A DNA stretch of 48,473 nucleotides from Herbaspirillum rhizosphaerae (GCF_001189965.1 NZ_LFLU01000025.1:1-48473), one strand, 5' to 3'; numbered from the stretch's first letter, positions 25,824 to 35,678 are shown. Notes: generated by a model from the sequence alone, not told the origin. A program made the numbers and translations.

Positions 25824-27209
25824 ATGTCCCGCCTCGTTGTAGTTTCGAATCGTCTCGCTGATCCGCGCAAGCCGGCGGCCGGGGGACTGGCGGTGGCGCT
25901 GGGTGAAACCCTCAAACGCACCGGCGGCGTCTGGTTCGGCTGGAGCGGCAAGGTCGTCGAAGACGGCACGCCCGGCGAAGGCGCCTTGCATGTCAGCCAG
26001 GCCGGTTCCGTCACGCTGGCCGAACTCGATCTGTGCGCCGAAGACCATGACGCCTACTACCGCGGCTACGCCAACGGCGTGCTGTGGCCGGTGTTCCATT
26101 ACCGGCTCGATCTGGCGCATTTCGAATCGGGCCATCTGGGCGGCTATCGCCGCGTCAACCAGCTGTTCGCGCGCAAGCTCATGCCGCTGCTCAAGCCGGA
26201 CGACCTGATCTGGATCCACGACTACCACCTGATTCCGCTGGCGGCCGAACTGCGCGCCATGGGTTGCGGCAACCGCATCGGCTTCTTCCTGCATATCCCG
26301 CTGCCGCCGCCTCAAATCCTGGCGGCGATTCCTTCGCACGAGTGGCTCATGCGCGCCTTATTCGCTTATGACCTGGTGGGTTTTCAGACGGAAGCGGATT
26401 TGCAGCATTTCTCAAATTACGTCAAAGCCGAGGCCACCGCCGAGACCGTCGGCGTCAGCCAGTTCCGCGCCTTCAACAGCACGGTGCAGGCCAAGGCGTT
26501 TCCGATCGGGATCGATGTCGACGACTTCCAGCGTCTGGGCCGCGCCCGCGAAGCGCGCGAAACCTTCGAGACCACGCGCCAGGAATATTCGCGGCGGCGC
26601 TTGCTGATCGGCGTCGACCGGCTCGATTATTCCAAGGGTTTGCCGCATCGCATCCGCGCCTTCCGCGAATTGCTGCAGCAATATCCCGAAAACCGCCACA
26701 GCGCGACGCTGCTGCAGGTGGCTTCGCCCAGCCGTGAAGACGTCGACGCTTACGCCGACATCCAGCGCGAGCTGGAAAGCCTGTGCGGTTCCATCAACGG
26801 CGACTACGGCGATTTCGAATGGATGCCGATCCGCTACATGCATCGCACCGTCGCGCGCAAGCGCCTGCCTGGCTTGTACCGCGCCTGTGCGGTGGCGCTG
26901 GTGACGCCGCTGCGCGACGGCATGAATCTGGTCGCCAAGGAATTCGTCGCCGCCCAGGATGAGGACGATCCCGGCGTGCTGGTGCTGTCGCGCTTTGCCG
27001 GCGCCGCCGAGCAGATGAAGGAAGCCTTGCTGGTCAATCCCTACGACACCCACGGCACGGCGCAGGCGATCCAGCATGCCTTGCAGATGCCGCTGGCCGA
27101 ACGCAAGGAGCGCCATGCCGCCTTGCTGGCGCGGATCCGCGAGTTCGACGTGCACTGGTGGCGCAGCAGTTTCTTGCAGACTCTGGAACAATCCCGCAGC
27201 GATTTTTAG
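25824..27209 (+). CDS. otsA: Alpha,alpha-trehalose-phosphate synthase (UDP-forming)
   Basis: 461 residues from the ATG at 25824, preceded by AAAGGAG. GT20 retaining glycosyltransferase that joins UDP-glucose and glucose-6-phosphate to trehalose-6-phosphate. Motifs: [76 protein letters not shown] and [16 protein letters not shown]. It is the third gene of the trehalose cluster, starting 66 bases after the GH15 gene. Trehalose made here would serve osmotic and stress protection. Confidence 0.95.
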   Translation: MSRLVVVSNRLADPRKPAAGGLAVALGETLKRTGGVWFGWSGKVVEDGTPGEGALHVSQAGSVTLAELDLCAEDHDAYYRGYANGVLWPVFHYRLDLAHFESGHLGGYRRVNQLFARKLMPLLKPDDLIWIHDYHLIPLAAELRAMGCGNRIGFFLHIPLPPPQILAAIPSHEWLMRALFAYDLVGFQTEADLQHFSNYVKAEATAETVGVSQFRAFNSTVQAKAFPIGIDVDDFQRLGRAREARETFETTRQEYSRRRLLIGVDRLDYSKGLPHRIRAFRELLQQYPENRHSATLLQVASPSREDVDAYADIQRELESLCGSINGDYGDFEWMPIRYMHRTVARKRLPGLYRACAVALVTPLRDGMNLVAKEFVAAQDEDDPGVLVLSRFAGAAEQMKEALLVNPYDTHGTAQAIQHALQMPLAERKERHAALLARIREFDVHWWRSSFLQTLEQSRSDF

Positions 27210-27264
27210 TTTTCTCCTTCTTTCGCAATAATCGATGATGTTTGTTGCTTTTGGGAATGCCTGT

Positions 27265-27295
27265 TCAGGCCCTTGTCCGGCCTCGGCGGGCCTGA
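27265..27295 (+). terminator. Weak hairpin after otsA
   Basis: Arms TCAGGCCC (27265-27272) and GGGCCTGA (27288-27295) with a GC-rich 15-base loop. There is no T tract, so at most it is a Rho-assisted or processing structure. Confidence 0.3.
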
Positions 27296-27331
27296 CTTGC
27301 AGCAGACTCGTAAAAACGGCTGAAAAACCTT

Positions 27332-27337
27332 TATAAT
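27332..27337 (+). promoter_or_regulatory. Candidate -10 element for the fmdB-DUF502-aspS unit
   Basis: A perfect TATAAT 34 bases before the start codon. No good -35 hexamer is seen at 16-18 bases. Confidence 0.35.
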
Positions 27338-27371
27338 TCAGGGTTTTGGACGATTTTTGCCGGAGTAATTC

Positions 27372-27752
27372 ATGCCGATTTACGCGTATCGCTGCGAAGC
27401 GTGTGGTTTTGCCAAAGATGTGCTGCAAAAGATGTCTGACGACGCGTTGACCGTTTGCCCGTCCTGTAACAAGGACAGCTTCAGGAAACAACTGACCGCC
27501 GCCGGCTTCCAGCTCAAGGGTTCGGGCTGGTATGTGACCGATTTTCGCGGCAATGGCAGCGGCGTCGCCAACAGCACCGGCGCCACCGGTACCGCCTTGC
27601 CTGCGAGCGAAGCGCCTGCCTCTTCTGACGGCGCATCTGCCCCTGCTGCATCCACAACCGCTGCCGCACCGGTAGCCGCTTCTGCTGCACCTGCTGCTGC
27701 CCCGAGTACGCCGAGCGCCTCCAGCGCTCCAAGTACGCCAAGCGCTTCCTGA
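27372..27752 (+). CDS. FmdB family zinc-ribbon protein
   Basis: 126 residues. The N-terminal 42 residues are the FmdB-type zinc ribbon with CEAC (residues 9-12) and CPSC, begun by MPIYAYRCEACGF. After GSGWYVTDFR the remaining 65 residues are a low-complexity Ala/Ser/Pro/Thr tail. FmdB-like proteins are annotated as putative regulators, but their function is not established. It heads the conserved betaproteobacterial block fmdB-DUF502-aspS. Confidence 0.8.
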   Translation: MPIYAYRCEACGFAKDVLQKMSDDALTVCPSCNKDSFRKQLTAAGFQLKGSGWYVTDFRGNGSGVANSTGATGTALPASEAPASSDGASAPAASTTAAAPVAASAAPAAAPSTPSASSAPSTPSAS

Positions 27753-27775
27753 CCGACACCGCGAAAACCCATCCC

Positions 27776-28423
27776 ATGCGCAAATACTTCATCACCGGTC
27801 TGCTGATCCTTGTCCCGCTGGCCATCACGGTGTGGGTGCTCAACCTGATCATCGGCACCATGGATCAGTCGCTGCTGCTGCTGCCGGTCAGCTGGCGGCC
27901 GGAAGCGCTGGTCGGTTTCCGCATTCCCGGCCTGGGCACCATCCTCACGCTGCTGATCATCTTCATCACCGGCCTGGCTACGCGCAACTTCATCGGCCGC
28001 CAGGTGGTGTCGCTGTGGGAAGGTTTGCTGACCCGCATTCCGGTGGTCAAGTCGATCTACTCCAGCGTCAAGCAAGTATCCGACACGCTGTTCTCGTCGT
28101 CCGGCAATGCCTTCCGCAAGGCCGTGCTGGTGCAGTATCCGCGCCAGGGCTCGTGGACCATCGCTTTCCTGACCGGCGTCCCCGGCGGTGAAGTGAAGAA
28201 CCACCTGCAAGGCGTCGACTACGTCAGCCTGTACGTGCCGACCACGCCGAACCCGACCTCGGGATTTTTCCTGATGGTGCCGCGCGCCGACACCATCGAG
28301 CTGGAGATGAGCGTGGACGAAGCGCTCAAGTACATCGTCTCGATGGGGGTGGTCGCGCCGGAAATGCAGGCGGACAAGAAGATCATCACGGACATCGCCG
28401 CCGATGCGGCCAATCATAATTGA
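27776..28423 (+). CDS. DUF502 family inner-membrane protein
   Basis: 215 residues with two N-terminal membrane helices (about 5-25 and 55-75), followed by a soluble domain containing TRIPVVKSIYSSVKQVSDTL and NPTSGFFLMVPRADTIELEMSVDEALKYIVSMG, the hallmark of DUF502. The function is unknown. It starts 23 bases after the fmdB-like stop and lies 137 bases before aspS, an order conserved in Burkholderiales. Confidence 0.85.
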   Translation: MRKYFITGLLILVPLAITVWVLNLIIGTMDQSLLLLPVSWRPEALVGFRIPGLGTILTLLIIFITGLATRNFIGRQVVSLWEGLLTRIPVVKSIYSSVKQVSDTLFSSSGNAFRKAVLVQYPRQGSWTIAFLTGVPGGEVKNHLQGVDYVSLYVPTTPNPTSGFFLMVPRADTIELEMSVDEALKYIVSMGVVAPEMQADKKIITDIAADAANHN

Positions 28424-28560
28424 AGGGGCGTTCAGCGCCGCGCGCCTCTGACGTGACTGCGCTGTCCTGCCCCGCCTTCGCCCTGCCAGCAACAAAGAAC
28501 AAACAAGAACACAAGCACTGAATCAAACGAAACTGAAAACGGAATAAACGGAACCTGAAT

Positions 28561-30366
28561 ATGTCCATGCGAACTCAATACTGCGGCCTCACCACTGAGG
28601 CACTGCTCGGCCAAACCGTCAGCCTGTGCGGCTGGGTGCATCGTCGTCGCGACCACGGCGGCGTGATCTTCATCGACCTGCGCGACCGCGAAGGCCTGGT
28701 GCAAGTCGTCTGCGATCCTGACCGCGCCGACGTGTTCAAGAACGCCGAAGCCGTGCGCAACGAATTCTGCCTGCGCATCACCGGCGTCGTGCGCAACCGT
28801 CCTGACGGCACCGGCAACGCCAACCTGAAATCCGGCAAGATCGAAGTGCTGGCGCACGAACTGGAAGTGCTGAACCCATCGGTCACGCCACCGTTCCAGC
28901 TGGACGACGACAACCTGTCGGAAACCACGCGCCTGACACACCGCGTGCTGGACCTGCGCCGTCCGCAAATGCAAAACAACCTGCGCCTGCGCTACAAGGT
29001 GGCGATGGAAGTGCGCAAGTTCCTCGACGCGCAAGGCTTCATCGATATCGAAACGCCGATGCTGACCAAGTCGACCCCGGAAGGCGCACGCGACTACCTG
29101 GTGCCGTCGCGCGTGAACGCGGGCGAATTCTTCGCGCTGCCGCAATCGCCGCAACTGTTCAAGCAGTTGCTGATGGTCGCCAACTTCGACCGTTACTACC
29201 AGATCACCAAGTGCTTCCGCGACGAAGATCTGCGCGCCGATCGTCAGCCTGAATTTACCCAGATCGACTGCGAAACCTCGTTCATGAACGAACAGGAAAT
29301 CCGCGATCTGTTCGAAGGCATGATCCGTCTGGTGTTCAAGAACGTGCTCGACATCGACCTGCCGAACCCGTTCCCGGTCATGGACTTCGCGACTGCGATG
29401 GGCATGTACGGTTCGGACAAGCCGGACATGCGCGTCAAGCTGGAATTCACCGAACTGACCGACGTCATGAAGGATGTCGAATTCAAGGTCTTCGCCGGCG
29501 CAGCCAACAGCGAAGGCGGCCGCGTGGTCGGTCTGCGCGTGCCTGGCGGCGCCGAAATGCCGCGTTCGGAAATCGATGCCTACACCCAGTTCGTCGCCAT
29601 CTACGGCGCCAAGGGCCTGGCTTATATCAAGGTCAACGAAAAGGCCAAGGGCCGCGACGGCCTGCAATCGCCAATCGTCAAGAACCTGCACGACGCCGCC
29701 CTGGCCGCCATCGTCGAAAAGACCGGCGCGCAAGACGGCGACCTGATTTTCTTCGGCGCCGACAAGACCAAGGTCGTCAACGACGCCATCGGCGCGCTGC
29801 GCGTGAAGATCGGTCACAGCGACTTCGGCAAGAAGAACGGCCTGTTCGACGACGTCTGGCGTCCGCTGTGGGTGGTCGACTTCCCGATGTTCGAATACGA
29901 CGAAGACAACCAGCGCTGGGTCGCGCTGCATCACCCGTTCACCTCGCCCAAGGATGGTCACGAAGATTTCATCTCGACCAATCCGGCAGCCGCCATCGCC
30001 AAGGCCTATGACCTGGTGTTGAACGGTTGGGAAATGGGCGGCGGTTCGGTCCGTATCCACCGCGCCGACGTGCAAAGCAAGGTGTTCCGCGCACTGAAGA
30101 TCGACGACGAAGAAGCACGCCTGAAGTTCGGCTTCCTGCTGGACGCGCTGCAATACGGCGCGCCTCCGCACGGCGGCATCGCCTTCGGCCTGGATCGTCT
30201 GGTCACCATGATGGCCGGCGCCGAGTCGATCCGCGACGTGATCGCTTTCCCGAAAACCCAGCGCGCACAGGATCTGCTGACGCAAGCGCCGTCGGCGGTC
30301 GACGAGAAGCAGCTGCGCGAATTGCACATTCGTTTGCGCAATGCGGAGCCGGTAATCAAGGCTTAA
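28561..30366 (+). CDS. aspS: Aspartate--tRNA(Asp/Asn) ligase
   Basis: 601 residues, starting MSM (ATG 28561 or 28567). Class II synthetase: N-terminal anticodon OB fold ([31 protein letters not shown]), catalytic motif 2 [18 protein letters not shown], bacterial GAD insertion at about 290-420 and motif 3 [10 protein letters not shown]. The OB fold carries His in RRRDHGG, where discriminating enzymes such as E. coli AspRS have Leu. This suggests it also charges tRNA(Asn) for repair by GatCAB. It is followed by a strong terminator. Confidence 0.95.
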   Translation: MSMRTQYCGLTTEALLGQTVSLCGWVHRRRDHGGVIFIDLRDREGLVQVVCDPDRADVFKNAEAVRNEFCLRITGVVRNRPDGTGNANLKSGKIEVLAHELEVLNPSVTPPFQLDDDNLSETTRLTHRVLDLRRPQMQNNLRLRYKVAMEVRKFLDAQGFIDIETPMLTKSTPEGARDYLVPSRVNAGEFFALPQSPQLFKQLLMVANFDRYYQITKCFRDEDLRADRQPEFTQIDCETSFMNEQEIRDLFEGMIRLVFKNVLDIDLPNPFPVMDFATAMGMYGSDKPDMRVKLEFTELTDVMKDVEFKVFAGAANSEGGRVVGLRVPGGAEMPRSEIDAYTQFVAIYGAKGLAYIKVNEKAKGRDGLQSPIVKNLHDAALAAIVEKTGAQDGDLIFFGADKTKVVNDAIGALRVKIGHSDFGKKNGLFDDVWRPLWVVDFPMFEYDEDNQRWVALHHPFTSPKDGHEDFISTNPAAAIAKAYDLVLNGWEMGGGSVRIHRADVQSKVFRALKIDDEEARLKFGFLLDALQYGAPPHGGIAFGLDRLVTMMAGAESIRDVIAFPKTQRAQDLLTQAPSAVDEKQLRELHIRLRNAEPVIKA

Positions 30367-30672
30367 GTCTGGCGACACCGTCCGCGCCTTGGCCCTGATC
30401 GGCGCGGACAAAGAAAAAAGGCGCGTGCAGCAATGCATGGCGCCTTTTTTCATGCGCGCATTTTTGCAGCCGCTGCATGCTTGCGCTTCGCTGCAGGCAG
30501 CCTTGCGTCTGCGCAGGCGCGAAGCCGACGCGACGATACGGTATAAATCTTTTACGCATGCATGCGCTGCAAGCATGGCGACATGCGCAGATATCATTTC
30601 CGGCTTGCTTCTTGCTCGTCCTATTATCGGACGCATGTTTATGTATTCATGTGTTTCTTTAAGGGGGGAATC
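30367..30672. other. Intergenic region aspS-MFS gene (306 bases)
   Basis: Contains the aspS terminator and then about 220 bases with no supported gene. A TATAAA at 30542-30547 could be a -10 element for the MFS gene but lacks a -35 partner. Confidence 0.5.
30414..30450 (+). terminator. aspS: aspS terminator
   Basis: AAAAAAGGCGC (30414-30424) pairs with GCGCCTTTTTT (30440-30450); an inner TGCA/TGCA dyad lies in the loop. With its A and T tracts it could work in both directions. Confidence 0.85.
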
Positions 30673-31974
30673 ATGCAAGCCAACACTGCCTACACCGCTG
30701 CACTGCCGGCGGTCAGCACCAACCAGCGCCGACGCGCCATCGTCGCCACCGTGATCGGCAACGGTCTTGAGTGGTTCGATTTCACGGTCTACAGCTTCTT
30801 TGCGGTCATCATCGCGAAACTGTTTTTCCCGACCGGCAATGAGCTGACCTCGCTGCTGCTGGCCGTGGCGACGTTCGGCGTCGGTTTCTTCATGCGTCCG
30901 GTCGGCGGCATCCTGCTCGGCATCTATGCCGACCGCGTCGGCCGCAAGGCGGCCCTGTCGCTGACGATCCTGCTGATGGCTGCCGGCACGACGCTGATCG
31001 GACTGGCGCCGACCTATGAACAGATCGGCCTGTTCGCGCCCTTGATCATTGTGGTCGCGCGCCTGCTGCAAGGTTTCTCCGCCGGCGGCGAAATGGGCAG
31101 CGCCACCGCTTTCCTCACCGAGTACGCACCGGTCAAGCAACGCGCCTACTATTCCAGCTGGATCCAGGCCAGCATCGGCGTGGCTGTGCTGCTGGGCGCT
31201 GCGGTCGGCACCTTCGTCACCAGCAGCCTGAGTCCTGAGGCGCTGGCGAGCTGGGGCTGGCGCCTGCCTTTCCTGCTGGGCATCATCATCGGCCCGGTCG
31301 GTTACTACATCCGCCATCACCTCGACGAAACACCGACTTTCCTCGAAGCCAAGGACAAGACCGATTCGCCGCTGAAAGAAATCATCAGCAACTTCCCGCG
31401 TGAGACGCTGGCCAGTTTTTCCATGGTGATCCTGTGGACCGTCTGTACCTACGTGCTGCTGTTTTACATGCCGACTTATTCGATCAAGGTGCTGAAGCTG
31501 CCGCAGTCGACCGGTTTCATCGCCGGCATGGTGGGCGGCCTGTGCATTATGGTGTTTGCACCTGTCGTCGGCCGCATCGCCGATCGCTTCGGCCGCCGCG
31601 GCTTGCTGTCCGGTGCGGCGCTGCTGATCCTGGTGCTGGCGTATCCGATGTTTGCTTACATCAATGCGACGCCGGGTCTGTTCTCGCTGCTGATTTTCCA
31701 ACTGGTGTTCGGCATCCTGATCGCCACCTACACCGGCCCTATCCTGGCGGCATTCTCCGAACTGTTTCCTGCGAAGGTGTTGTCGACCGGTTTGTCGGTC
31801 GCCTACAACCTGGCGGTGACGATTTTCGGCGGCTTTGCTTCCTTCTTCATCACCTGGCTGATCGCCGCGACAGGCAGCACCATGGCGCCGGCCTTCTACG
31901 TCATGATCGCCGCCGCCATCAGCCTGGTCGGCACCCGTTTCGTGCGTGAGCCGTCGTATCTGCAACAAGCTTGA
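30673..31974 (+). CDS. MFS transporter, metabolite:H+ symporter type
   Basis: 433 residues from the ATG at 30673, preceded by GGGGGGAA; upstream in-frame codons to 30562 lack family similarity. Twelve membrane segments. GNGLEWFDFTVYSFFAVIIAK, FFMRPVGGILLGIYADRVGRKAAL and LQGFSAGGEMGSATAFLTEYAP are typical of the MHS subfamily (citrate, proline/betaine, dicarboxylate and aromatic acid carriers). The substrate is unknown. The amidohydrolase starts 18 bases after its stop, so the pair likely handles one compound. Confidence 0.85.
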   Translation: MQANTAYTAALPAVSTNQRRRAIVATVIGNGLEWFDFTVYSFFAVIIAKLFFPTGNELTSLLLAVATFGVGFFMRPVGGILLGIYADRVGRKAALSLTILLMAAGTTLIGLAPTYEQIGLFAPLIIVVARLLQGFSAGGEMGSATAFLTEYAPVKQRAYYSSWIQASIGVAVLLGAAVGTFVTSSLSPEALASWGWRLPFLLGIIIGPVGYYIRHHLDETPTFLEAKDKTDSPLKEIISNFPRETLASFSMVILWTVCTYVLLFYMPTYSIKVLKLPQSTGFIAGMVGGLCIMVFAPVVGRIADRFGRRGLLSGAALLILVLAYPMFAYINATPGLFSLLIFQLVFGILIATYTGPILAAFSELFPAKVLSTGLSVAYNLAVTIFGGFASFFITWLIAATGSTMAPAFYVMIAAAISLVGTRFVREPSYLQQA

Positions 31975-31992
31975 TTTTTAGATTTGATTTCC

Positions 31993-33225
31993 ATGACCAA
32001 GATTCTCCTGCAGGGCGGCAACGTCCTTGATCCGGCCCACGGCAGCCTGCTGCTCCGCCACGACGTTCTGATTGAAAACGACTGCATCATCAATGTGTCG
32101 TCGACACCTATCGACGCGCCTGACGCCAAGCGTATCGATGTCAGCGGCAAGACTGTCATGCCCGGTCTCATCGATTGCCACGTGCACGTGCTGGCTTCGC
32201 TGGCTAACCTGGGCGCGAATGCATTGCAACCTGGTTCGCTGACCTCGATCCGCGCTTTGCCGATTGTCGAAGCCATGTTGAATCGCGGCTTCACGACGAT
32301 ACGTGATGCCGGCGGTGCAGACTGGGGACTGGCGCAAGCCATCGCCATTGGACTGGTGCCGGGGCCTCGGATTTTCCCGTCCGGCAAGGCCTTGTCGCAG
32401 ACCGGCGGCCACGGCGATTTTCGTCCTCGTTCGGATGTGCTGGAGCCGTGCTCCTGCGCCTTCCGCGCCGGTGCGATCGCCCGTGTGGCGGACGGCGTCG
32501 ATGCCGTGCGGCTGGCGGCGCGCGAAGAAATCCAGAAGGGCGCAACGCAGATCAAGATCATGGCCTCCGGCGGCGTCGCTTCGCCGACCGATCCTATCGG
32601 CAACACGCAGTACAGCGAAGATGAAATCCGCGCCATCGTGGCCGAAGCGGAAGCGGCACAGACCTATGTCATGGCGCATGCCTATACCGGTCGGGCGATT
32701 TCCCGCGCCGTGCGTTGCGGCGTGCGCACCATCGAGCACGGCAACCTGGTCGATGCCGACGCCGCACGCGTGATGCGCGAGCACGGCGCCTTCGTGGTGC
32801 CGACGCTGGTGACTTACGACTCGCTGGCGCGCGACGGTGCGCGTCTCGGTCTGCCTGCGGATTCGGTTGCCAAGATCGAGTCGGTACGCCAGGCCGGCCG
32901 TGACTCGCTGAAGATTTATGCCGAGCATGGCGTGCAGATGGGCTTCGGCTCCGACCTGCTGGGCGAGATGCATCAGGACCAGTCGCAGGAATTCGTCATT
33001 CGCGCCGAGATCCTCGGCAACCTGGAAGCAATCCGTTCGGCCACCTCGATTGCCGCCGCCATCCTGCAACGCGATGGCGAACTGGGCACCGTACGCGCCG
33101 GCGCGCGCGCCGACCTGATCGTGGTCGACGGCAATCCGCTTGACGATATTCGTTTGCTGGCGGGGCAGGGCGAACATCTGTCGCTGGTGATGCAAGGCGG
33201 CTATCTGCATCGCAGCAGTATTTGA
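31993..33225 (+). CDS. Metal-dependent amidohydrolase (imidazolonepropionase/prolidase-like)
   Basis: 410 residues from the ATG at 31993. The amidohydrolase TIM barrel shows all expected metal ligands: DCHVHV (His63, His65), a lysine in QIKIMASGG (Lys188) that could be carboxylated, His229 in MAHAY, His249 in TIEHGN and Asp321 in FGSDLLGEMH. The C-terminal end RAGARADLIVVDGNPLDDI is typical. Related enzymes cleave Xaa-Pro or Xaa-Lys dipeptides or cyclic amides. It probably forms an operon with the MFS carrier. The exact substrate is not inferable. Confidence 0.82.
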   Translation: MTKILLQGGNVLDPAHGSLLLRHDVLIENDCIINVSSTPIDAPDAKRIDVSGKTVMPGLIDCHVHVLASLANLGANALQPGSLTSIRALPIVEAMLNRGFTTIRDAGGADWGLAQAIAIGLVPGPRIFPSGKALSQTGGHGDFRPRSDVLEPCSCAFRAGAIARVADGVDAVRLAAREEIQKGATQIKIMASGGVASPTDPIGNTQYSEDEIRAIVAEAEAAQTYVMAHAYTGRAISRAVRCGVRTIEHGNLVDADAARVMREHGAFVVPTLVTYDSLARDGARLGLPADSVAKIESVRQAGRDSLKIYAEHGVQMGFGSDLLGEMHQDQSQEFVIRAEILGNLEAIRSATSIAAAILQRDGELGTVRAGARADLIVVDGNPLDDIRLLAGQGEHLSLVMQGGYLHRSSI

Positions 33226-33336
33226 GTCGCAGGTGAGTAGTCTGTAATTCGCTGCCTGCCGGGCACGCTTTTCGCTCTATGATGGGGTTCTGAGCAGTTT
33301 GTCCCTTTGTCCCCTTGTTCGATCACGGACCCCATC

Positions 33337-34248
33337 ATGCGTATTTCTCCGCTTCCTCCTCTACCGTCGCTGATCGCGTTTGAAGCCGCCATGCGGCACA
33401 GCAGCTTCACGCGCGCGGCGGCAGAGCTGCATCTGACGCAAAGCGCCATCAGCCGCCAGATCGCGCAGCTCGAACGTTTTCTCGGCAAGAAACTCTTCAT
33501 CCGCGAACCGCGCGCCCTGCGCCTGACCGTCAGCGGCCAGCGCTATGCCGAAGAGGTGCAGCGCCTGCTGGTCGGTTGCGCCGAAGTGACCGAAGACATC
33601 ATGAAGCGCAAGGGACACAGCGAACTGACCGTCGCCTGTTCCTCCGGTGTCGCGGTGCTGTGGCTGACGCCGCGCCTGGCGCGCTTCCGTGCGCTGCAGC
33701 CGGAATGCCATCTGCGGCTGATCGTCAACGACAGTCTGGCGGCTTTGTCGGAAACCGATTTCGACATGGGGATTTACTTCCTGCGCGACGGCCCGCCGTC
33801 CGGGCTGGCGGCGCGCCGGCTGTACGACGAAGAGGTCTTTCCCGTCTGCTCGCCGGCCTATCTCGCCGGACGTACGCTCACTCCAAAGGATTTGCTGCAG
33901 GAGACCTTGCTCATGCAAGAGGACGGTCAGCGCCAGTGGCTGTCGTGGCAAAACTGGATGGCGCAGAACGATCTCGCCGACGTGCGCATCGAGCACCAGA
34001 TTCTGTCCAATCAATATCCGATCCTGCTGCAACTGGCGATGGAAGGCCACGGCATCGTGCTGGCATGGCGCCACATGATCGACGCCTGCATGCGCGCAGG
34101 CCTGCTGGTGCGCGCCTGCGACGCCAGCGCCAGCCTCGGCGGCGGCTATTACGCGGTGTGGCCGCGCGACCGCATCGAACACGCGGCGGCGCGCAGCTTT
34201 CGCAACTGGCTGGTGGAGGAGAGCGCCGCTTCCATGGAAGCGGACTGA
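33337..34248 (+). CDS. LysR family transcriptional regulator (GcvA-like)
   Basis: 303 residues from the ATG at 33337. The N-terminal winged HTH reads LPSLIAFEAAMRHSSFTRAAAELHLTQSAISRQIAQLERFLGKKLF (GcvA-type), followed by a LysR substrate-binding domain (LTVACSSGVAVLWLTPRLARF). It lies downstream of, and in the same direction as, the MFS and amidohydrolase genes, which it likely controls. This orientation is less usual than divergence for LysR regulators. Confidence 0.88.
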   Translation: MRISPLPPLPSLIAFEAAMRHSSFTRAAAELHLTQSAISRQIAQLERFLGKKLFIREPRALRLTVSGQRYAEEVQRLLVGCAEVTEDIMKRKGHSELTVACSSGVAVLWLTPRLARFRALQPECHLRLIVNDSLAALSETDFDMGIYFLRDGPPSGLAARRLYDEEVFPVCSPAYLAGRTLTPKDLLQETLLMQEDGQRQWLSWQNWMAQNDLADVRIEHQILSNQYPILLQLAMEGHGIVLAWRHMIDACMRAGLLVRACDASASLGGGYYAVWPRDRIEHAAARSFRNWLVEESAASMEAD

Positions 34249-34314
34249 GCGCACCGCTGAGTCGGCGCTGGCGATACAATGGGCGCTGGCAACCTTGTCA
34301 CATGCTCAAGAGAA

Positions 34315-34827
34315 ATGAACCGCCCATTTAAAATTCCCGAGTCCGTCCTGGTCGTTATTTACACCGAACAACTCGACGTGCTGTTGATCGAACGCACCGA
34401 CAAGGCCGGTTACTGGCAGTCGGTGACGGGCTCCAAAGACACGCTGGACGAGCCCTTGATGGAAACCGCCCGGCGCGAAGTAGGCGAGGAAACTGGGATC
34501 TTCGTCAGCGACGAAATCAGTGTTTCGCCGACAGCCGCCAATCGCGTTCCGTGCGATCATCTGAGCGACTGGCATTTGTCCAATGTGTACGAGATTTATC
34601 CGGTCTGGCGGCATCGCTATGCGCCGGGTGTAACGCGCAACACCGAGCACGTGTTCGGCTTGCTGGTGCCGCAGGGCATTCCGGTGACGCTGGCGCCGCG
34701 CGAGCATACGCGTTACCAGTGGTTGCCGTACCGCGAGGCCGCCGATCAATGTTTTTCGCCGTCGAATGCCGAGGCGATTTTGCAGTTGCCGCAATATGTC
34801 CCGGCAGGATCAGATCGTTCCCAATAA
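34315..34827 (+). CDS. nudB: Dihydroneopterin triphosphate diphosphatase (Nudix)
   Basis: 170 residues from the ATG at 34315, with AAGAGAA upstream. Removes pyrophosphate from dihydroneopterin triphosphate in folate synthesis. FKIPESVLVVIYT and YWQSVTGS match NudB. The Nudix box is GSKDTLDEPLMETARREVGEETGI: E-x7-REVGEE is intact, but there are six residues rather than five between the Gly and the Glu. In related genomes it commonly follows aspS directly; here three genes intervene. Confidence 0.87.
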   Translation: MNRPFKIPESVLVVIYTEQLDVLLIERTDKAGYWQSVTGSKDTLDEPLMETARREVGEETGIFVSDEISVSPTAANRVPCDHLSDWHLSNVYEIYPVWRHRYAPGVTRNTEHVFGLLVPQGIPVTLAPREHTRYQWLPYREAADQCFSPSNAEAILQLPQYVPAGSDRSQ

Positions 34828-34883
34828 TGCGTTGCGGCTGAGATAGCGCATCCAGCAACACCAACAAGGGGTTTTGCCGATCC

Positions 34884-35678
34884 ATGAAGTTACGCATAGC
34901 CACTTACAACATCCACAAGGGCGTCACGTCCTTCAGCGGCCGTCCGCGCATCCATGCGCTGAAACAGGCGCTGGCCCAGCTCGACGCCGACCTGCTGTTC
35001 CTGCAGGAAGTGCAGGGGCGGCACGACCGCATCGCCGTGCGCCACGCGGCGCACTGGCCGCAACAGTCCCAGCATGAATACCTGGCCGGCGAATCGCATC
35101 ATGCCGCTTACGGCATGAACGCGGTGTACGACCACGGCCACCACGGCAATGCCTTTCTCTCGCGCTTTGCGATTGCGTCTTCGCGTAATCAGGATGTCTC
35201 CGACCATGCCTATGAGTCGCGCGGCATTCTGCATTGCGTGGTCAATATCGACGGCGCCGAAGTCCATTGCTACGTCATCCACCTCGGCTTGTTCGCGCGC
35301 AGCCGCCATCGCCAGACTGCGGCGCTGATCGAGGCCGTGCGCGCGTCATCGCCGCCCGATGCGCCGCTGATCATTGCCGGCGACTTCAACGACTGGGGCA
35401 ACAAGCTCAGCGATTTCCTGCGGATTCGGCTGGGTGTGACCGAAGTGTTCGAGCAGCAATCGATGCCGCACGGCCTGATGGGTTATCTGCGCAAGCTGGG
35501 CGGCATGCGGCAGGTGCTGCAGCCGGCGCGGACTTTTCCGGCGTCGATGCCGTGGCTGCGGCTGGACCGCATCTATCTGCGCGGCTTTGAAGTGGAGTCG
35601 GCGCAGGTCATGCGCGGCGGATTATGGGCTACGCTGTCGGATCACGCGCCCATCGTCAGCACCTTGCGCTTAAAATGA
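34884..35678 (+). CDS. Endonuclease/exonuclease/phosphatase family protein
   Basis: 264 residues. EEP fold: LRIATYNIHKG (metal-binding Asn), LFLQEVQ (catalytic Glu), a His in YVIHLGL, IIAGDFNDW (Asp/Asn pair) and the terminal LSDHAPIVSTL (Asp-His). There is no signal peptide. The conserved place between nudB and clsB in betaproteobacteria links it by context to phospholipid metabolism, but the substrate is not known. Confidence 0.85.
   Translation: MKLRIATYNIHKGVTSFSGRPRIHALKQALAQLDADLLFLQEVQGRHDRIAVRHAAHWPQQSQHEYLAGESHHAAYGMNAVYDHGHHGNAFLSRFAIASSRNQDVSDHAYESRGILHCVVNIDGAEVHCYVIHLGLFARSRHRQTAALIEAVRASSPPDAPLIIAGDFNDWGNKLSDFLRIRLGVTEVFEQQSMPHGLMGYLRKLGGMRQVLQPARTFPASMPWLRLDRIYLRGFEVESAQVMRGGLWATLSDHAPIVSTLRLK

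Noticed and set aside
28432..31968. A 1178-codon open frame on the minus strand across aspS and the MFS gene
   Set aside because: It is a shadow frame: the opposite strand carries two well-conserved genes, a terminator and intergenic DNA, and the translated product is a run of Arg/Gln/His/Asp-rich sequence with no domain. GC-rich third positions keep this frame open.
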